Below are positions 32,610-40,902 of a stretch of DNA of 43,169 nucleotides, in pieces; position 1 is the first letter of the stretch; every line of letters starts with the position of its first letter. Source of the DNA: Bdellovibrio sp. (GTDB taxonomy: Bacteria > Bdellovibrionota > Bacteriovoracia > Bacteriovoracales > Bacteriovoracaceae). The DNA is taken from NCBI GenBank assembly GCA_022729855.1, contig DZBG01000010.1, positions 1 to 43,169 on the forward strand. Direction: 5' to 3'. Both the position numbers and the translations under genes were made by a program. The notes beneath the pieces were generated by a model. That model did no database searches. It was given only the letters and a program-made list of their open reading frames with translations, and had not been told where the DNA came from.

Positions 32610-35485
32610 TTTTTGGTATTTTAGTCTTAATATTCTGTATGAATGTGGCCATGGCCCAAAGAATTTCCCTTGATGAAAGAAGGGCGAAGATTATTCTCAT
32701 TATTAATGAGGAACTTGAAGAAGTGAGCCGCTTGGCCAAAACTCAGAATTACTCTAACCCAGATACTTTACTTCGTATGTCAGAGTTGAACCTTGAAAAG
32801 GCCCGCCATTATCGTGAAGCTGAGAACGAGAAATTTCTAAGCATCGATCCTGATAGAAGAAGAAGCGTCTCTAAGGCCCAGTATTTCAAAACATCAACTG
32901 ATCTTTTTGAGAAGGCCAATGATATTGCTCTCAAAATCGCTAATAAATACAAAAGATATAGTGGACTAGGGGATGTTTATTTTATTCTTGCCAATAATTA
33001 TAAAGAACTGGGTGAGCATAAAAAAGCCAGAGTCTACTATGGTCTCGCTTCAAAGAAATCACCAAAGAATGACAAAATTACTGCTAAATCAAATCTAGCA
33101 CTGGCTGATTATTATTTTAATGAGTCAGAATTCTCAAAGGCCATTCCGCTTTATGAATTCTCATTAAATAGAACGAATGAAGCATGGTGGACTAAGGATG
33201 CCTACAATCTTGCTTGGTCGTATTACCGAACAAGAAGATTTGATAAGGCGATCAGCTTGATGCTTCAAGTGCATGACAAAAGTGGTAATGCAAAATATGT
33301 AAATATGCGTCCTCAGGTAGAGCGAGATATCGGCATTTTTTATGTTGATGCTAACAAGTTGAATGAGGCCATCAAATTTTATGAAAAACTTGGATTGAAC
33401 TATACAGAGCAGTTTTTGAAAATTGCCAACAATATTGCAAGCCAAGGTCGATTTGCTCAAGCGGAAAAACTCCTAGAGCAGGCAGAGAAATATGAAAAAG
33501 ATCCTAATCGCAGAAACGAGATTCTTATTTCAGAACTTGATCTCTTTGACAAATTTGCAAAAATTGAACGCCATCTTGCCGTATCAAAAGAGTTAACGGA
33601 GAAATTTCAAAAGCAACAACTGAATGCTGATCAATTTAAAAAACTTCAATACCATGTAAATAAAAAAGCAGCTGAATTACAAAAAGCTGTGGCTTCAAAT
33701 TTATATTCAAATGTGGCCAAAGTGAGATCTCTTAAAGCAGAGCAATCGATTGCTTATTTTGATCTTGCTGGGAAGCTATCTCCTGGTGATGAAGCTGAGA
33801 AAGTTTTTTTTCAAGGTGAAACGGCCTTTGCAGCTAAAAAATATGGTCGCTCAATTAATTATTATATGAAAAGTTATGATCTCTCAAAAGTGAAGGGCGA
33901 TCGTAAAATTATGGGTCAGTCGGTAGAGGGGATGCTTGCAGCTCTTGGACAAAATGTTTTTGTGAGAAATAAGCGTGCTGCAGGAAAATATTACATTCCT
34001 GTTTATACTAAATATTTAGAGACAGATAAGAAATCAGCGAGAGCAAAGTCTATTTATACAAAACTATTTAATGCCTATTTTGATAAGAATATGATCACTG
34101 AGGCAGAAGCCTTAATGCGTGATTATGCCAATGAGCATTCATCAGATTTAAAAACTCAAGAAGCCATGCTGGCCAAGGTGATGGAATATTATCGTCAGAA
34201 AAAGAATGATGCTAAAATTAATAGCTATATTGCAGCCATCAACGATGGCGAATTTAAAGTCTCACCAAAGTATGCTTCTACACTGAAAGCATTACAGACA
34301 AAAATGCAGATTGAAGGTGTTCAGCAATCTTTAGAGAAAGGTGACAAGGCCGTGGCCCTGAAGGGATATCATGGTATTTACTCGGGAGCCGATAGTACCT
34401 CAAAAGCAAAGGCCAATGCCGCTTACAACTTATCAGCTCTCTATTTTGAAATGGGTCAAAGTGATGCCAGTTATCAATGGGGGGCAGTTGCCATTAAAGA
34501 AATGGATACTAAAGATGTTGTAAAATTTAGTGATTCGATTCTCACAATTGCAACTTCACTTTTTTTAAAACAAAGATTTGATCTCGCCTCAGATCTTAAT
34601 CACCGTTATGTTTTAAAAACCTGTAAAAATAATAGTTCCAATAAAGGACTCTCATTTAAAAATGGGATTTTTCTCGCTCTTGCAGATGGGAAGATAGACA
34701 AGGCTATGGAGATCTATGATCTTGCCCCTGTTTGTCAAATCTCTGATGCTATTTTAGCTGATGTCGGATTTGAGCTTATCAAAGACCTCATGATTGTGAA
34801 AAGATTTGAAAGTGCTGAAAAAGTGATAAGTGATCTTGAAAGGAACTCGAAAAATCATGCCATGCTTATTAAGCCTCTTGATGATTTAAAGAATATCTAT
34901 ACTGGTGTAGGTGATAATGAAAAAGTGCGAGATTTAAGTCGTAGAATCAATTCTTATTACCAAGATTCTAAAAATAAAAGAATGGATATCCCTGTTGAGG
35001 CCGTTGATTTAGTAGCGATGGACCTCATCCCACGTATCCTGGCGAAGAAAAATCAGATTGAAGGAATTAAACTTAGTTTTCCCGAAAATACCTATAACTC
35101 GTTAGTGAAACAAAAATTAGCTCTCCTTGATCAGTTAACTGTAGAAGTGACGGCCATTCAAAAAACCGGTTCAGGTAAAGGTATTGTTGCAGCTTATAGA
35201 TTGGCGATTGAATCTTATGAGAACTTTGGAAAAGAAATTATGGATTTTACTCCTGAAGGCAAAGGAGATGAGTACGTCGTTAGTTTTAAAAAGGCCATGA
35301 GTAATGTTTATAACCCAATTCTAATGAATGCCAAAAAGCAAAGAGCTGAAGTGAAAAAGCTCATAGAAAATAATAAAATCCTTAGTGAGAATAATTCTGC
35401 AGTCATGTGGGGAAGTGATCCACTTACTCGTCAGTTTCTTCCTGATCAACCTGTGGTCATGATGGATAGAGGAGGTAGAAAATGA
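32600..35485 (+). CDS. Large periplasmic TPR protein, GltD/AgmU-like
   Basis: The 961-residue protein has a signal peptide ending NVAMAQ and then an array of TPR-type helix pairs along most of its length, clearest at residues 115-290 (YFILANNYKELGEHKKARVYY, LADYYFNESEFSKAIPLY, YNLAWSYYRTRRFDKAISL) and again near 595-640. No enzymatic motif is visible. It would be a long periplasmic scaffold. In Myxococcus the Glt (A-motility) locus carries a comparable long TPR protein, GltD (AgmU), followed by GltE, GltF and GltG, and here the next three genes match that order in type. The assignment rests on architecture and order, not alignment. Confidence 0.82.
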   Translation: MRIVFGILVLIFCMNVAMAQRISLDERRAKIILIINEELEEVSRLAKTQNYSNPDTLLRMSELNLEKARHYREAENEKFLSIDPDRRRSVSKAQYFKTSTDLFEKANDIALKIANKYKRYSGLGDVYFILANNYKELGEHKKARVYYGLASKKSPKNDKITAKSNLALADYYFNESEFSKAIPLYEFSLNRTNEAWWTKDAYNLAWSYYRTRRFDKAISLMLQVHDKSGNAKYVNMRPQVERDIGIFYVDANKLNEAIKFYEKLGLNYTEQFLKIANNIASQGRFAQAEKLLEQAEKYEKDPNRRNEILISELDLFDKFAKIERHLAVSKELTEKFQKQQLNADQFKKLQYHVNKKAAELQKAVASNLYSNVAKVRSLKAEQSIAYFDLAGKLSPGDEAEKVFFQGETAFAAKKYGRSINYYMKSYDLSKVKGDRKIMGQSVEGMLAALGQNVFVRNKRAAGKYYIPVYTKYLETDKKSARAKSIYTKLFNAYFDKNMITEAEALMRDYANEHSSDLKTQEAMLAKVMEYYRQKKNDAKINSYIAAINDGEFKVSPKYASTLKALQTKMQIEGVQQSLEKGDKAVALKGYHGIYSGADSTSKAKANAAYNLSALYFEMGQSDASYQWGAVAIKEMDTKDVVKFSDSILTIATSLFLKQRFDLASDLNHRYVLKTCKNNSSNKGLSFKNGIFLALADGKIDKAMEIYDLAPVCQISDAILADVGFELIKDLMIVKRFESAEKVISDLERNSKNHAMLIKPLDDLKNIYTGVGDNEKVRDLSRRINSYYQDSKNKRMDIPVEAVDLVAMDLIPRILAKKNQIEGIKLSFPENTYNSLVKQKLALLDQLTVEVTAIQKTGSGKGIVAAYRLAIESYENFGKEIMDFTPEGKGDEYVVSFKKAMSNVYNPILMNAKKQRAEVKKLIENNKILSENNSAVMWGSDPLTRQFLPDQPVVMMDRGGRK

Positions 35486-36378
35486 TGAGAATTATTGGTT
35501 TAGCATTAGTCTCACTTTTCATGATTTCTTGTTCTACAACTAAAAAAAGTTCTGAAGTTGATGTAGATAAAGTTTCAAACGAAGCCTTTAAAAAAGAGAA
35601 GCCTCTTCTCTTTGGGGCAAGTAATGATTATTATGCAGGATCGATGGCGGTTGAAAATCCTGCTTTGCAGGATGAAACAATTGATCGTCTCTCAAGTGAT
35701 GAGTTAAGTAAGATTGATCCTAAAGGGGATGAATTACTTGGTCTCGCTATTACGTGTGCTCAAGGTGATGAGAAAAATGCTGCAAAATTGATTGATGATC
35801 TCTACCAAAAATATCAAAATTTTCCTAGCTATTGGACTCAAGTGGCGAACTGCTATTTAAAGCAAAATCAGAATAGAAAAGCTCTTCTTTTTTACAATAA
35901 GGCCCTCGAGTTATCATCTTCATATGCACCGGCGTTAAATAATATTGGGATTCTTTATTATAGAGAAGGCCAAACGCAAAAAGCACTGGTGGCCTTTGAG
36001 AAAGCAAACGCTAAAGCCCGTTTTGCTAAAACTCCAAGATTAAATCTAGCTAAACTTTATCTAAGTTATGGTCTCGCTGATCACGCAAGGCCAATTATTT
36101 CTGGATTAGCGAATCAAACGCCAAATGACTCTGACCTTATTGTCACACTAGCGAATGTTTCATTTGTAAAAGGTGACTATCAAGAAGCTTTGAAGCAGTT
36201 CTTTAGATTAGATCAGAAGCTTTGGTCTCAAGCTGATATTGGATTAAATGTCTCTTATGCTCTTTATAAAATAGGGAAGCAAAAAGATGCATCAAATGTA
36301 TTAAGTAGAATTTCGAAACCTAAAAACTCACTTCTTAAGAATTATTATGAAGAAGTGAAAAATATTGTTGGAGAATAA
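35482..36378 (+). CDS. TPR lipoprotein, GltE/AglT-like
   Basis: The signal peptide ends LFMISC with the lipid Cys at 17, followed by a Ser/Thr/Lys linker. Residues about 110-260 hold four TPR units (YWTQVANCYLKQNQNRKALL, APALNNIGILYYREGQTQKA, LNLAKLYLSYGLADHARPI, VTLANVSFVKGDYQEAL). Being a TPR lipoprotein directly behind a large TPR scaffold and ahead of an FHA/AgmX protein, it corresponds well to GltE (AglT) of Myxococcus. It is probably anchored in the outer membrane facing the periplasm. The start overlaps the upstream stop in ATGA fashion; a second ATG immediately follows the first, so the protein may begin at either Met. Confidence 0.85.
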   Translation: MMRIIGLALVSLFMISCSTTKKSSEVDVDKVSNEAFKKEKPLLFGASNDYYAGSMAVENPALQDETIDRLSSDELSKIDPKGDELLGLAITCAQGDEKNAAKLIDDLYQKYQNFPSYWTQVANCYLKQNQNRKALLFYNKALELSSSYAPALNNIGILYYREGQTQKALVAFEKANAKARFAKTPRLNLAKLYLSYGLADHARPIISGLANQTPNDSDLIVTLANVSFVKGDYQEALKQFFRLDQKLWSQADIGLNVSYALYKIGKQKDASNVLSRISKPKNSLLKNYYEEVKNIVGE

Positions 36379-36380
36379 AA

Positions 36381-36629
36381 ATGAAATTATTTTTCATGAC
36401 AATTTTAATGTTTGGCTCTCTTTCTTTACTCGCTCAAGAGAAGAATATTAGATTTGAATATAAAAAATTTGAAAAATTTGATCTTGATGAAATTGGAGTA
36501 CAAGGAGAAGCTGGGTCACCAGGTGATATCTCAGTGAATCCAAGGACTCGTGATAAGTTTAAGAACAAGCTTCCGGAAAGACAAAATTTTAATAAAGAAA
36601 TGCGTAAGGCCATACAAGGCATAAGATAA
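36381..36629 (+). CDS. Small exported protein, position of GltF
   Basis: This 82-residue protein has a signal peptide (MKLFFMTILMFGSLSLLAQ) and a charged mature part of about 63 residues without cysteines or membrane segments. It ends with a basic helix (FNKEMRKAIQGIR). I recognise no domain. It lies 2 bases after the TPR lipoprotein and 11 bases before the FHA protein, where Myxococcus has gltF, so it is probably a small periplasmic component of the same machine. Its reality is supported by the signal peptide and the tight spacing. Confidence 0.75.
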   Translation: MKLFFMTILMFGSLSLLAQEKNIRFEYKKFEKFDLDEIGVQGEAGSPGDISVNPRTRDKFKNKLPERQNFNKEMRKAIQGIR

Positions 36630-36640
36630 GAGAGGATAAA

Positions 36641-38689
36641 GTGGATCTGCAAAAAGATGTTGCAAAGAAACTATTTGAGCTTAAACCTGTTGATAGCAAA
36701 CATAAGGTTAGGGCCGCTGTAGTTGGTAAAGGAAGAATCCTTATCGGAAGAAGTGAGAGCTGTGATGTGATCATTAATCACGAAGCAGTTTCAGCTATTC
36801 ATGCAGTGATGGAAATTCTTGATTCCAAAGCGATTATTTATGATATGAACTCTACAAATGGTTCTTATGTAAATGATGATAGAGTGATCGTAAAAGAAAT
36901 TTCTGTTGGCGATCATGTTCGCTTTGCTGATGTTGAACTTATTTTTAAAACTTACAATCCAATCGATTCACTTCCACCTGTACTTGATACTTTAGAACCT
37001 GCTCAAGGGCCAGCTTCAACTATTCTGCCTGAAGTTCCAGCTGTTCAAGTAAAAAAAGAACTGCCGAAAGCACCGGTCGCAAGTACTGTTCCACCTAAAG
37101 CTCCTAGTTTATCTGAAAATAGCTTACCATCAGTTGTTTATCCTCTGGCCAGTGATCCAAAAGCTGAGTTCAGTGAATATATTTTTGAAGATAAAGAAGT
37201 TCTTTATCCAATCTTTAAATACGATTCGGCTAAGCAAGCAGTCGAAGTGATTATTCTTTTTAAAGATCAGGTTTTTAGCGTAGATTATCTTCCTGAAAAG
37301 AACGGGACATTTTATATGTCAGGTCTTTTTGAAAAAGATAATGAAGTTGAATTTCCATATTTAGGCAGAACTGAAAAGATTCCTTTTGTTGATATTAGAT
37401 CTGGCACAATTACTCTTCAAACTCTTCCAGGTTATGATGTACTTGTTTTAGGTGATAAAAGAAAGACAACAGAGCATGTTGCGACATCAATTGATTTGCA
37501 GCCACAAGATATTGTTCGTTTAAGCAAAGAAGATTTACAAATTTATGTAAGGCAAGTTCAATCTCCACCCTCTGTTGCTCATGCACCAGTTTTTAAAAGA
37601 GATCCAGACCTAAGAAAGTATTTATTACTATTTCTCTTCTTAACAATTGCTTTCTCAATTGGTCTTAATCTTATTCCTGCCGATGAGGATGAAAAAAAGA
37701 AAGAAGAAGATCTCGCTCCCGAAAGACTTGCACGTATTCTTTATAAGCAACCACTCTCTGTGGCGAAAACTAAAGCTGTTGAAAAATCACCAGTGAAAGA
37801 AAAAACTGCTCAGAAAGCTCCTGACAAAGAAGCTGTCAAAAAAGAAGTTCCAAAAGAGCCACAAAAAGTAGTTAAAAAACCGGATGTGATGGATATTAAA
37901 CATCCATCAAACAAACCTGATCCAGGTAAGAAGACAGCGAAGGAAAAACAAGTTGTGAAGAAGGCCATTACTCCGCCTAAAAGACCAACTCCTCCTAAGC
38001 CTTCATCAGCAGCTCCTGCTAAAGCGCAAGCCCAAGCAGCCCCTGGTGGAGCGACTTCACAACTTGCGATGAAAACTGCAGGTCATGTTGAAGTTTATAA
38101 GTCTGCTGATTTCTCAAGTACAGTAAGTACAATGGTGGCCAAAGGTGGATCACTTTCAAATGTTTCAACTAAAGGTGCTGTTGGTTCAGTGGGATCACTC
38201 TCTGGAGCTGGTTCAGTTAGTGGGACTGGTACAGGGTCTGTGAAAACAGCGACGATAAGTTCTGATGTTGGTAGTTTAACTGGAGCTGCTGACGGTAAGC
38301 TTGGTGAATCTGCGGGGGCCGAAGGTCTATCATCGAAGAAGGCCATCTATACCGCAGGAATACCAGCCGAGACAGTTGTTCTTGGTTCAATGGATCCAGA
38401 TGTTATTCGCCGAATCCTGATGGAAAATCTTCCTCAGTTTAGATATTGCTACCAAAAAGAGCTGGAACGAAATGGCCTTGAGGTGAGTGGTGTTGTGAAG
38501 CTTAACTTTGTTATTGGTGCCTCAGGTAATGTTTCAGCTGCCGGAGTTGATGGTGGTTCTGATATCCCAGCAGACGTGAAAAGATGTGTGGTTGGTGTGC
38601 TTAAAGGTATCAGCTTCCCTGAGCCAATGGGTGGCGGTACTGTTGAGGTGAAACAGCCAATGAACTTTTATCCTAAGAAAATTAGATAA
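36641..38689 (+). CDS. FHA - TM - AgmX/PglI-C protein, GltG-like
   Basis: The 682-residue protein spans the inner membrane once. Residues 20-105 are an FHA domain with its phosphothreonine-binding residues (G36-R-S38, S51-x2-H54, then STNGSYVN at 71-78). A Pro-rich linker and a second beta-rich domain (about 165-305) follow. The single membrane helix is at about 327-346. Then come a Lys/Pro-rich periplasmic stretch (350-460), a Gly/Ser-rich stretch (470-565) and, from 585, the AgmX/PglI C-terminal (TonB-like) domain with C603 (FRYCYQKELERN) and C649 (KRCVVGVL) as a likely disulfide and FPEPMGGGTVEV near the end. This is the layout of Myxococcus GltG (PglI). GTG start with GAGAGGA. Last gene before a strong terminator. 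Confidence 0.88.
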   Translation: MDLQKDVAKKLFELKPVDSKHKVRAAVVGKGRILIGRSESCDVIINHEAVSAIHAVMEILDSKAIIYDMNSTNGSYVNDDRVIVKEISVGDHVRFADVELIFKTYNPIDSLPPVLDTLEPAQGPASTILPEVPAVQVKKELPKAPVASTVPPKAPSLSENSLPSVVYPLASDPKAEFSEYIFEDKEVLYPIFKYDSAKQAVEVIILFKDQVFSVDYLPEKNGTFYMSGLFEKDNEVEFPYLGRTEKIPFVDIRSGTITLQTLPGYDVLVLGDKRKTTEHVATSIDLQPQDIVRLSKEDLQIYVRQVQSPPSVAHAPVFKRDPDLRKYLLLFLFLTIAFSIGLNLIPADEDEKKKEEDLAPERLARILYKQPLSVAKTKAVEKSPVKEKTAQKAPDKEAVKKEVPKEPQKVVKKPDVMDIKHPSNKPDPGKKTAKEKQVVKKAITPPKRPTPPKPSSAAPAKAQAQAAPGGATSQLAMKTAGHVEVYKSADFSSTVSTMVAKGGSLSNVSTKGAVGSVGSLSGAGSVSGTGTGSVKTATISSDVGSLTGAADGKLGESAGAEGLSSKKAIYTAGIPAETVVLGSMDPDVIRRILMENLPQFRYCYQKELERNGLEVSGVVKLNFVIGASGNVSAAGVDGGSDIPADVKRCVVGVLKGISFPEPMGGGTVEVKQPMNFYPKKIR

Positions 38690-38694
38690 TCTCA

Positions 38695-38721
38695 AATGGC
38701 CCTTCGGGGCCATTCTTTTTT
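38695..38721 (+). terminator. Intrinsic terminator of the Glt-like operon
   Basis: AATGGCCC and GGGCCATT form a perfect 8-bp stem closed by a TTCG tetraloop and followed by CTTTTTTC. It stands 6 bases after the FHA gene's stop and clearly ends that operon before the ABC transporter genes. Confidence 0.92.
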
Positions 38722-38789
38722 CAACTAGTTAGAATCTCCTTAGAAGCAAAATTAAGTAAAGTACTCAGGTAATTAACCGATAAGACTTT

Positions 38790-39683
38790 ATGAAAAATTT
38801 CATCAGCTTGAAGAACGTTTACAAAAATTATGACAAGAGAGTGATCCTAGAGGACTTCAGTTTTGATCTCCCTGAGGGAAAATTTATTACTTTGATTGGT
38901 TGTAATGGTGCTGGAAAATCCACCACTTTGAGATTATTAGCTGGGGATGAGCCCATTACCAAAGGTGAGCTTACAGTTTTTGAAAAAGATCCTTATTCAT
39001 ATAGTTATCCTTTTAGAAAAGATGTTTTCCTCATTCATGAAAATTATGAAATTCATCTTCACCATACAATGCTTGAGATGATTAAGATTTATCGCGAAAC
39101 TTTTCCTCGTTGGAGCAATAAAATTTTCAATCAAATGGCCAAAGATAGAAAAATTTCATTAAAAAAGAAATTCTCAGAATTATCACGTGGCCAAAAAATG
39201 CAATTCTTACTGATGATGGCCTTGGCCTCTCGTCCAAAGGTGCTTTTACTCGATGAGATTACATCGGTGATTGATATAGATGGGCAACGCTATTTCCTAG
39301 ATTTACTGAAGCAATTTACTGTTGATGGTGGGACAGTTGTTATCACTACCAATATCCTTTCAGAGCTCAATGAATATACAGATCATTTAGTTCTCCTGCA
39401 GGATACTAAACTTAAACTCAATAATTCCGTCGCTCAAATCCAAGAAGATTTTGTGATTTTAGAGAAACTCAAAGATCATGAGATTTTTGCAAATACTAAA
39501 ATTTCAAAGATTAGATCTTCTGGCTATGATGTGAAAGAAATCTATCTCGTCCCTGTAATCCTTTATCAAAAATATTCTGATCTTGAAGACTGTCTCACTA
39601 GCTACAAACCAAAATTGGAAGACATCTTAATTTTCCATTTTAAATTTAAAGAGAATACCCATGAAGATGAATTGGTGGCTTAG
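38790..39683 (+). CDS. ABC transporter ATP-binding protein
   Basis: The 297-residue protein carries a complete ATPase: Walker A GCNGAGKST (residues 37-45), signature LSRGQKMQ (about 131-138), Walker B VLLLDEIT (about 151-158) and a switch region ending VVITTN where most family members have a His (here Asn/Thr). The C-terminal 80 residues are an extension of the kind found in exporter ATPases of the CcmA/NatA group. Substrate unknown. It overlaps the membrane-protein gene by 23 bases, so the two probably form one transporter. The ribosome site (TAAGACTTT) is poor. Confidence 0.9.
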   Translation: MKNFISLKNVYKNYDKRVILEDFSFDLPEGKFITLIGCNGAGKSTTLRLLAGDEPITKGELTVFEKDPYSYSYPFRKDVFLIHENYEIHLHHTMLEMIKIYRETFPRWSNKIFNQMAKDRKISLKKKFSELSRGQKMQFLLMMALASRPKVLLLDEITSVIDIDGQRYFLDLLKQFTVDGGTVVITTNILSELNEYTDHLVLLQDTKLKLNNSVAQIQEDFVILEKLKDHEIFANTKISKIRSSGYDVKEIYLVPVILYQKYSDLEDCLTSYKPKLEDILIFHFKFKENTHEDELVA

Positions 39684-40899
39684 GCTATACACGATTCCTA
39701 CATTAACAGAAGTTGCCAAGGCAGCTGGAATCAGTTTAGCTATTGATTTGTTAACAAGTCATTTTCTTAATATGACAGAAAGTGGGTATGGGCTTATAGC
39801 TTATATTTTTCTTTGTTATAGAATTTTTAGTGAAATCTATCAGTCGGGAATGGGAAGAAATATTGCCTTTCATAAATCTCACCACAATTTTAATGAACTT
39901 GATAAAGCGCTCACAGGTGAGTCTATGGCCTACTCTTTAGGTGTCGTGTCTATCATTTGGATGACAATTATATTCTCAAATTTATTTGGGGGAGGATTCG
40001 ATTCAAGTTCAGGGATAGGAAATTTATTATTTCACAGTTTTTCCATTTCACTATTAGGCTCAATTGCTATCTTTCTCTTCCTCTCAAACTTTAGAATGTA
40101 CGATAAAAAAGTCGAGTCTCCCCTGAAAAAGATGGGGGTTATAGGAAAACTTGTCTATTTTTTCACTGGTTATGCTCTCATTATTTTTTTCGCCTTTGCA
40201 TCCATTTTTATCGCGAGTCTGTTTAAACTTGAAATTGAGACTCTAGGGATTATCATTGCCATGGGGTTTACTATTGCTGGGATCATCGATCGCAGACGAC
40301 TCTATTTTCATTTGAGGAAAAAAGATCATACCATAAGATCTTATATTAAATGGTCTGTCCCTGGATTGGCCGGAACTGTTGCATTGTTTTTTGTTATTTC
40401 TTTATTCGTCGGAAGTGATTTTAATAACAAGAAGTTAAGTGCAGAAAATAAAGTTTTAACTTTAGATACTTGGAGTAATTTTTCTCCGAGATTTGAATTA
40501 GATGTTTTTAAAACAATACTACCTTATACAAACTACACTGATGCCGATTTGGCCTATATGAAAGCCCCTGAGGGATTTAAAGAGATTCCCGTAGAAGAAG
40601 TCCTGACTGAGTTCACAGTAGAGAATGTGACTCATTACTTCTCTTACTCTGAGCCTACTGAGAGAAATATGAAATATCTTAGTGAATATATGTTCGCTAA
40701 TATTGATAAGTGGAAAGATGAATACTTGGCACAAAGATTAGTAGATAGAGTTACTAGTAAGTGCAAAAAATGTTGGGTAAGTGATCATGAGAGAAAATTG
40801 ATTACTGAGAAAACTAAATTTAAATGGCCAAAAGAAATTCAAATTGAAAAACGAAGTATCGCCTCTGAGCCTGTTGAAACAGAATCAGAGGAAATTTAA
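39661..40899 (+). CDS. ABC-associated membrane protein with C-terminal soluble domain
   Basis: The 412-residue protein has about six hydrophobic segments in its first 260 residues (near 15-32, 38-56, 90-107, 125-142, 165-185, 188-206, 235-254). A soluble C-terminal domain of about 150 residues follows, with a CKKCW motif (CxxC) near residue 375 and an acidic tail. I do not recognise the family, but its start lies 23 bases inside the ATPase gene and it is probably the permease. The first ATG (39661) or one two codons later could be used. Its stop is 3 bases from the convergent OmpA gene. Whether the soluble domain is cytoplasmic or periplasmic is not clear from charge alone. Confidence 0.75.
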   Translation: MKMNWWLRLYTIPTLTEVAKAAGISLAIDLLTSHFLNMTESGYGLIAYIFLCYRIFSEIYQSGMGRNIAFHKSHHNFNELDKALTGESMAYSLGVVSIIWMTIIFSNLFGGGFDSSSGIGNLLFHSFSISLLGSIAIFLFLSNFRMYDKKVESPLKKMGVIGKLVYFFTGYALIIFFAFASIFIASLFKLEIETLGIIIAMGFTIAGIIDRRRLYFHLRKKDHTIRSYIKWSVPGLAGTVALFFVISLFVGSDFNNKKLSAENKVLTLDTWSNFSPRFELDVFKTILPYTNYTDADLAYMKAPEGFKEIPVEEVLTEFTVENVTHYFSYSEPTERNMKYLSEYMFANIDKWKDEYLAQRLVDRVTSKCKKCWVSDHERKLITEKTKFKWPKEIQIEKRSIASEPVETESEEI

Positions 40900-40902
40900 T
40901 GC

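Noticed and set aside
37740-38340. Lys/Pro- and Gly/Ser-rich tract as a DNA repeat array
   Set aside because: The bias is at protein level in a periplasmic linker; the DNA shows no regular repeat unit.
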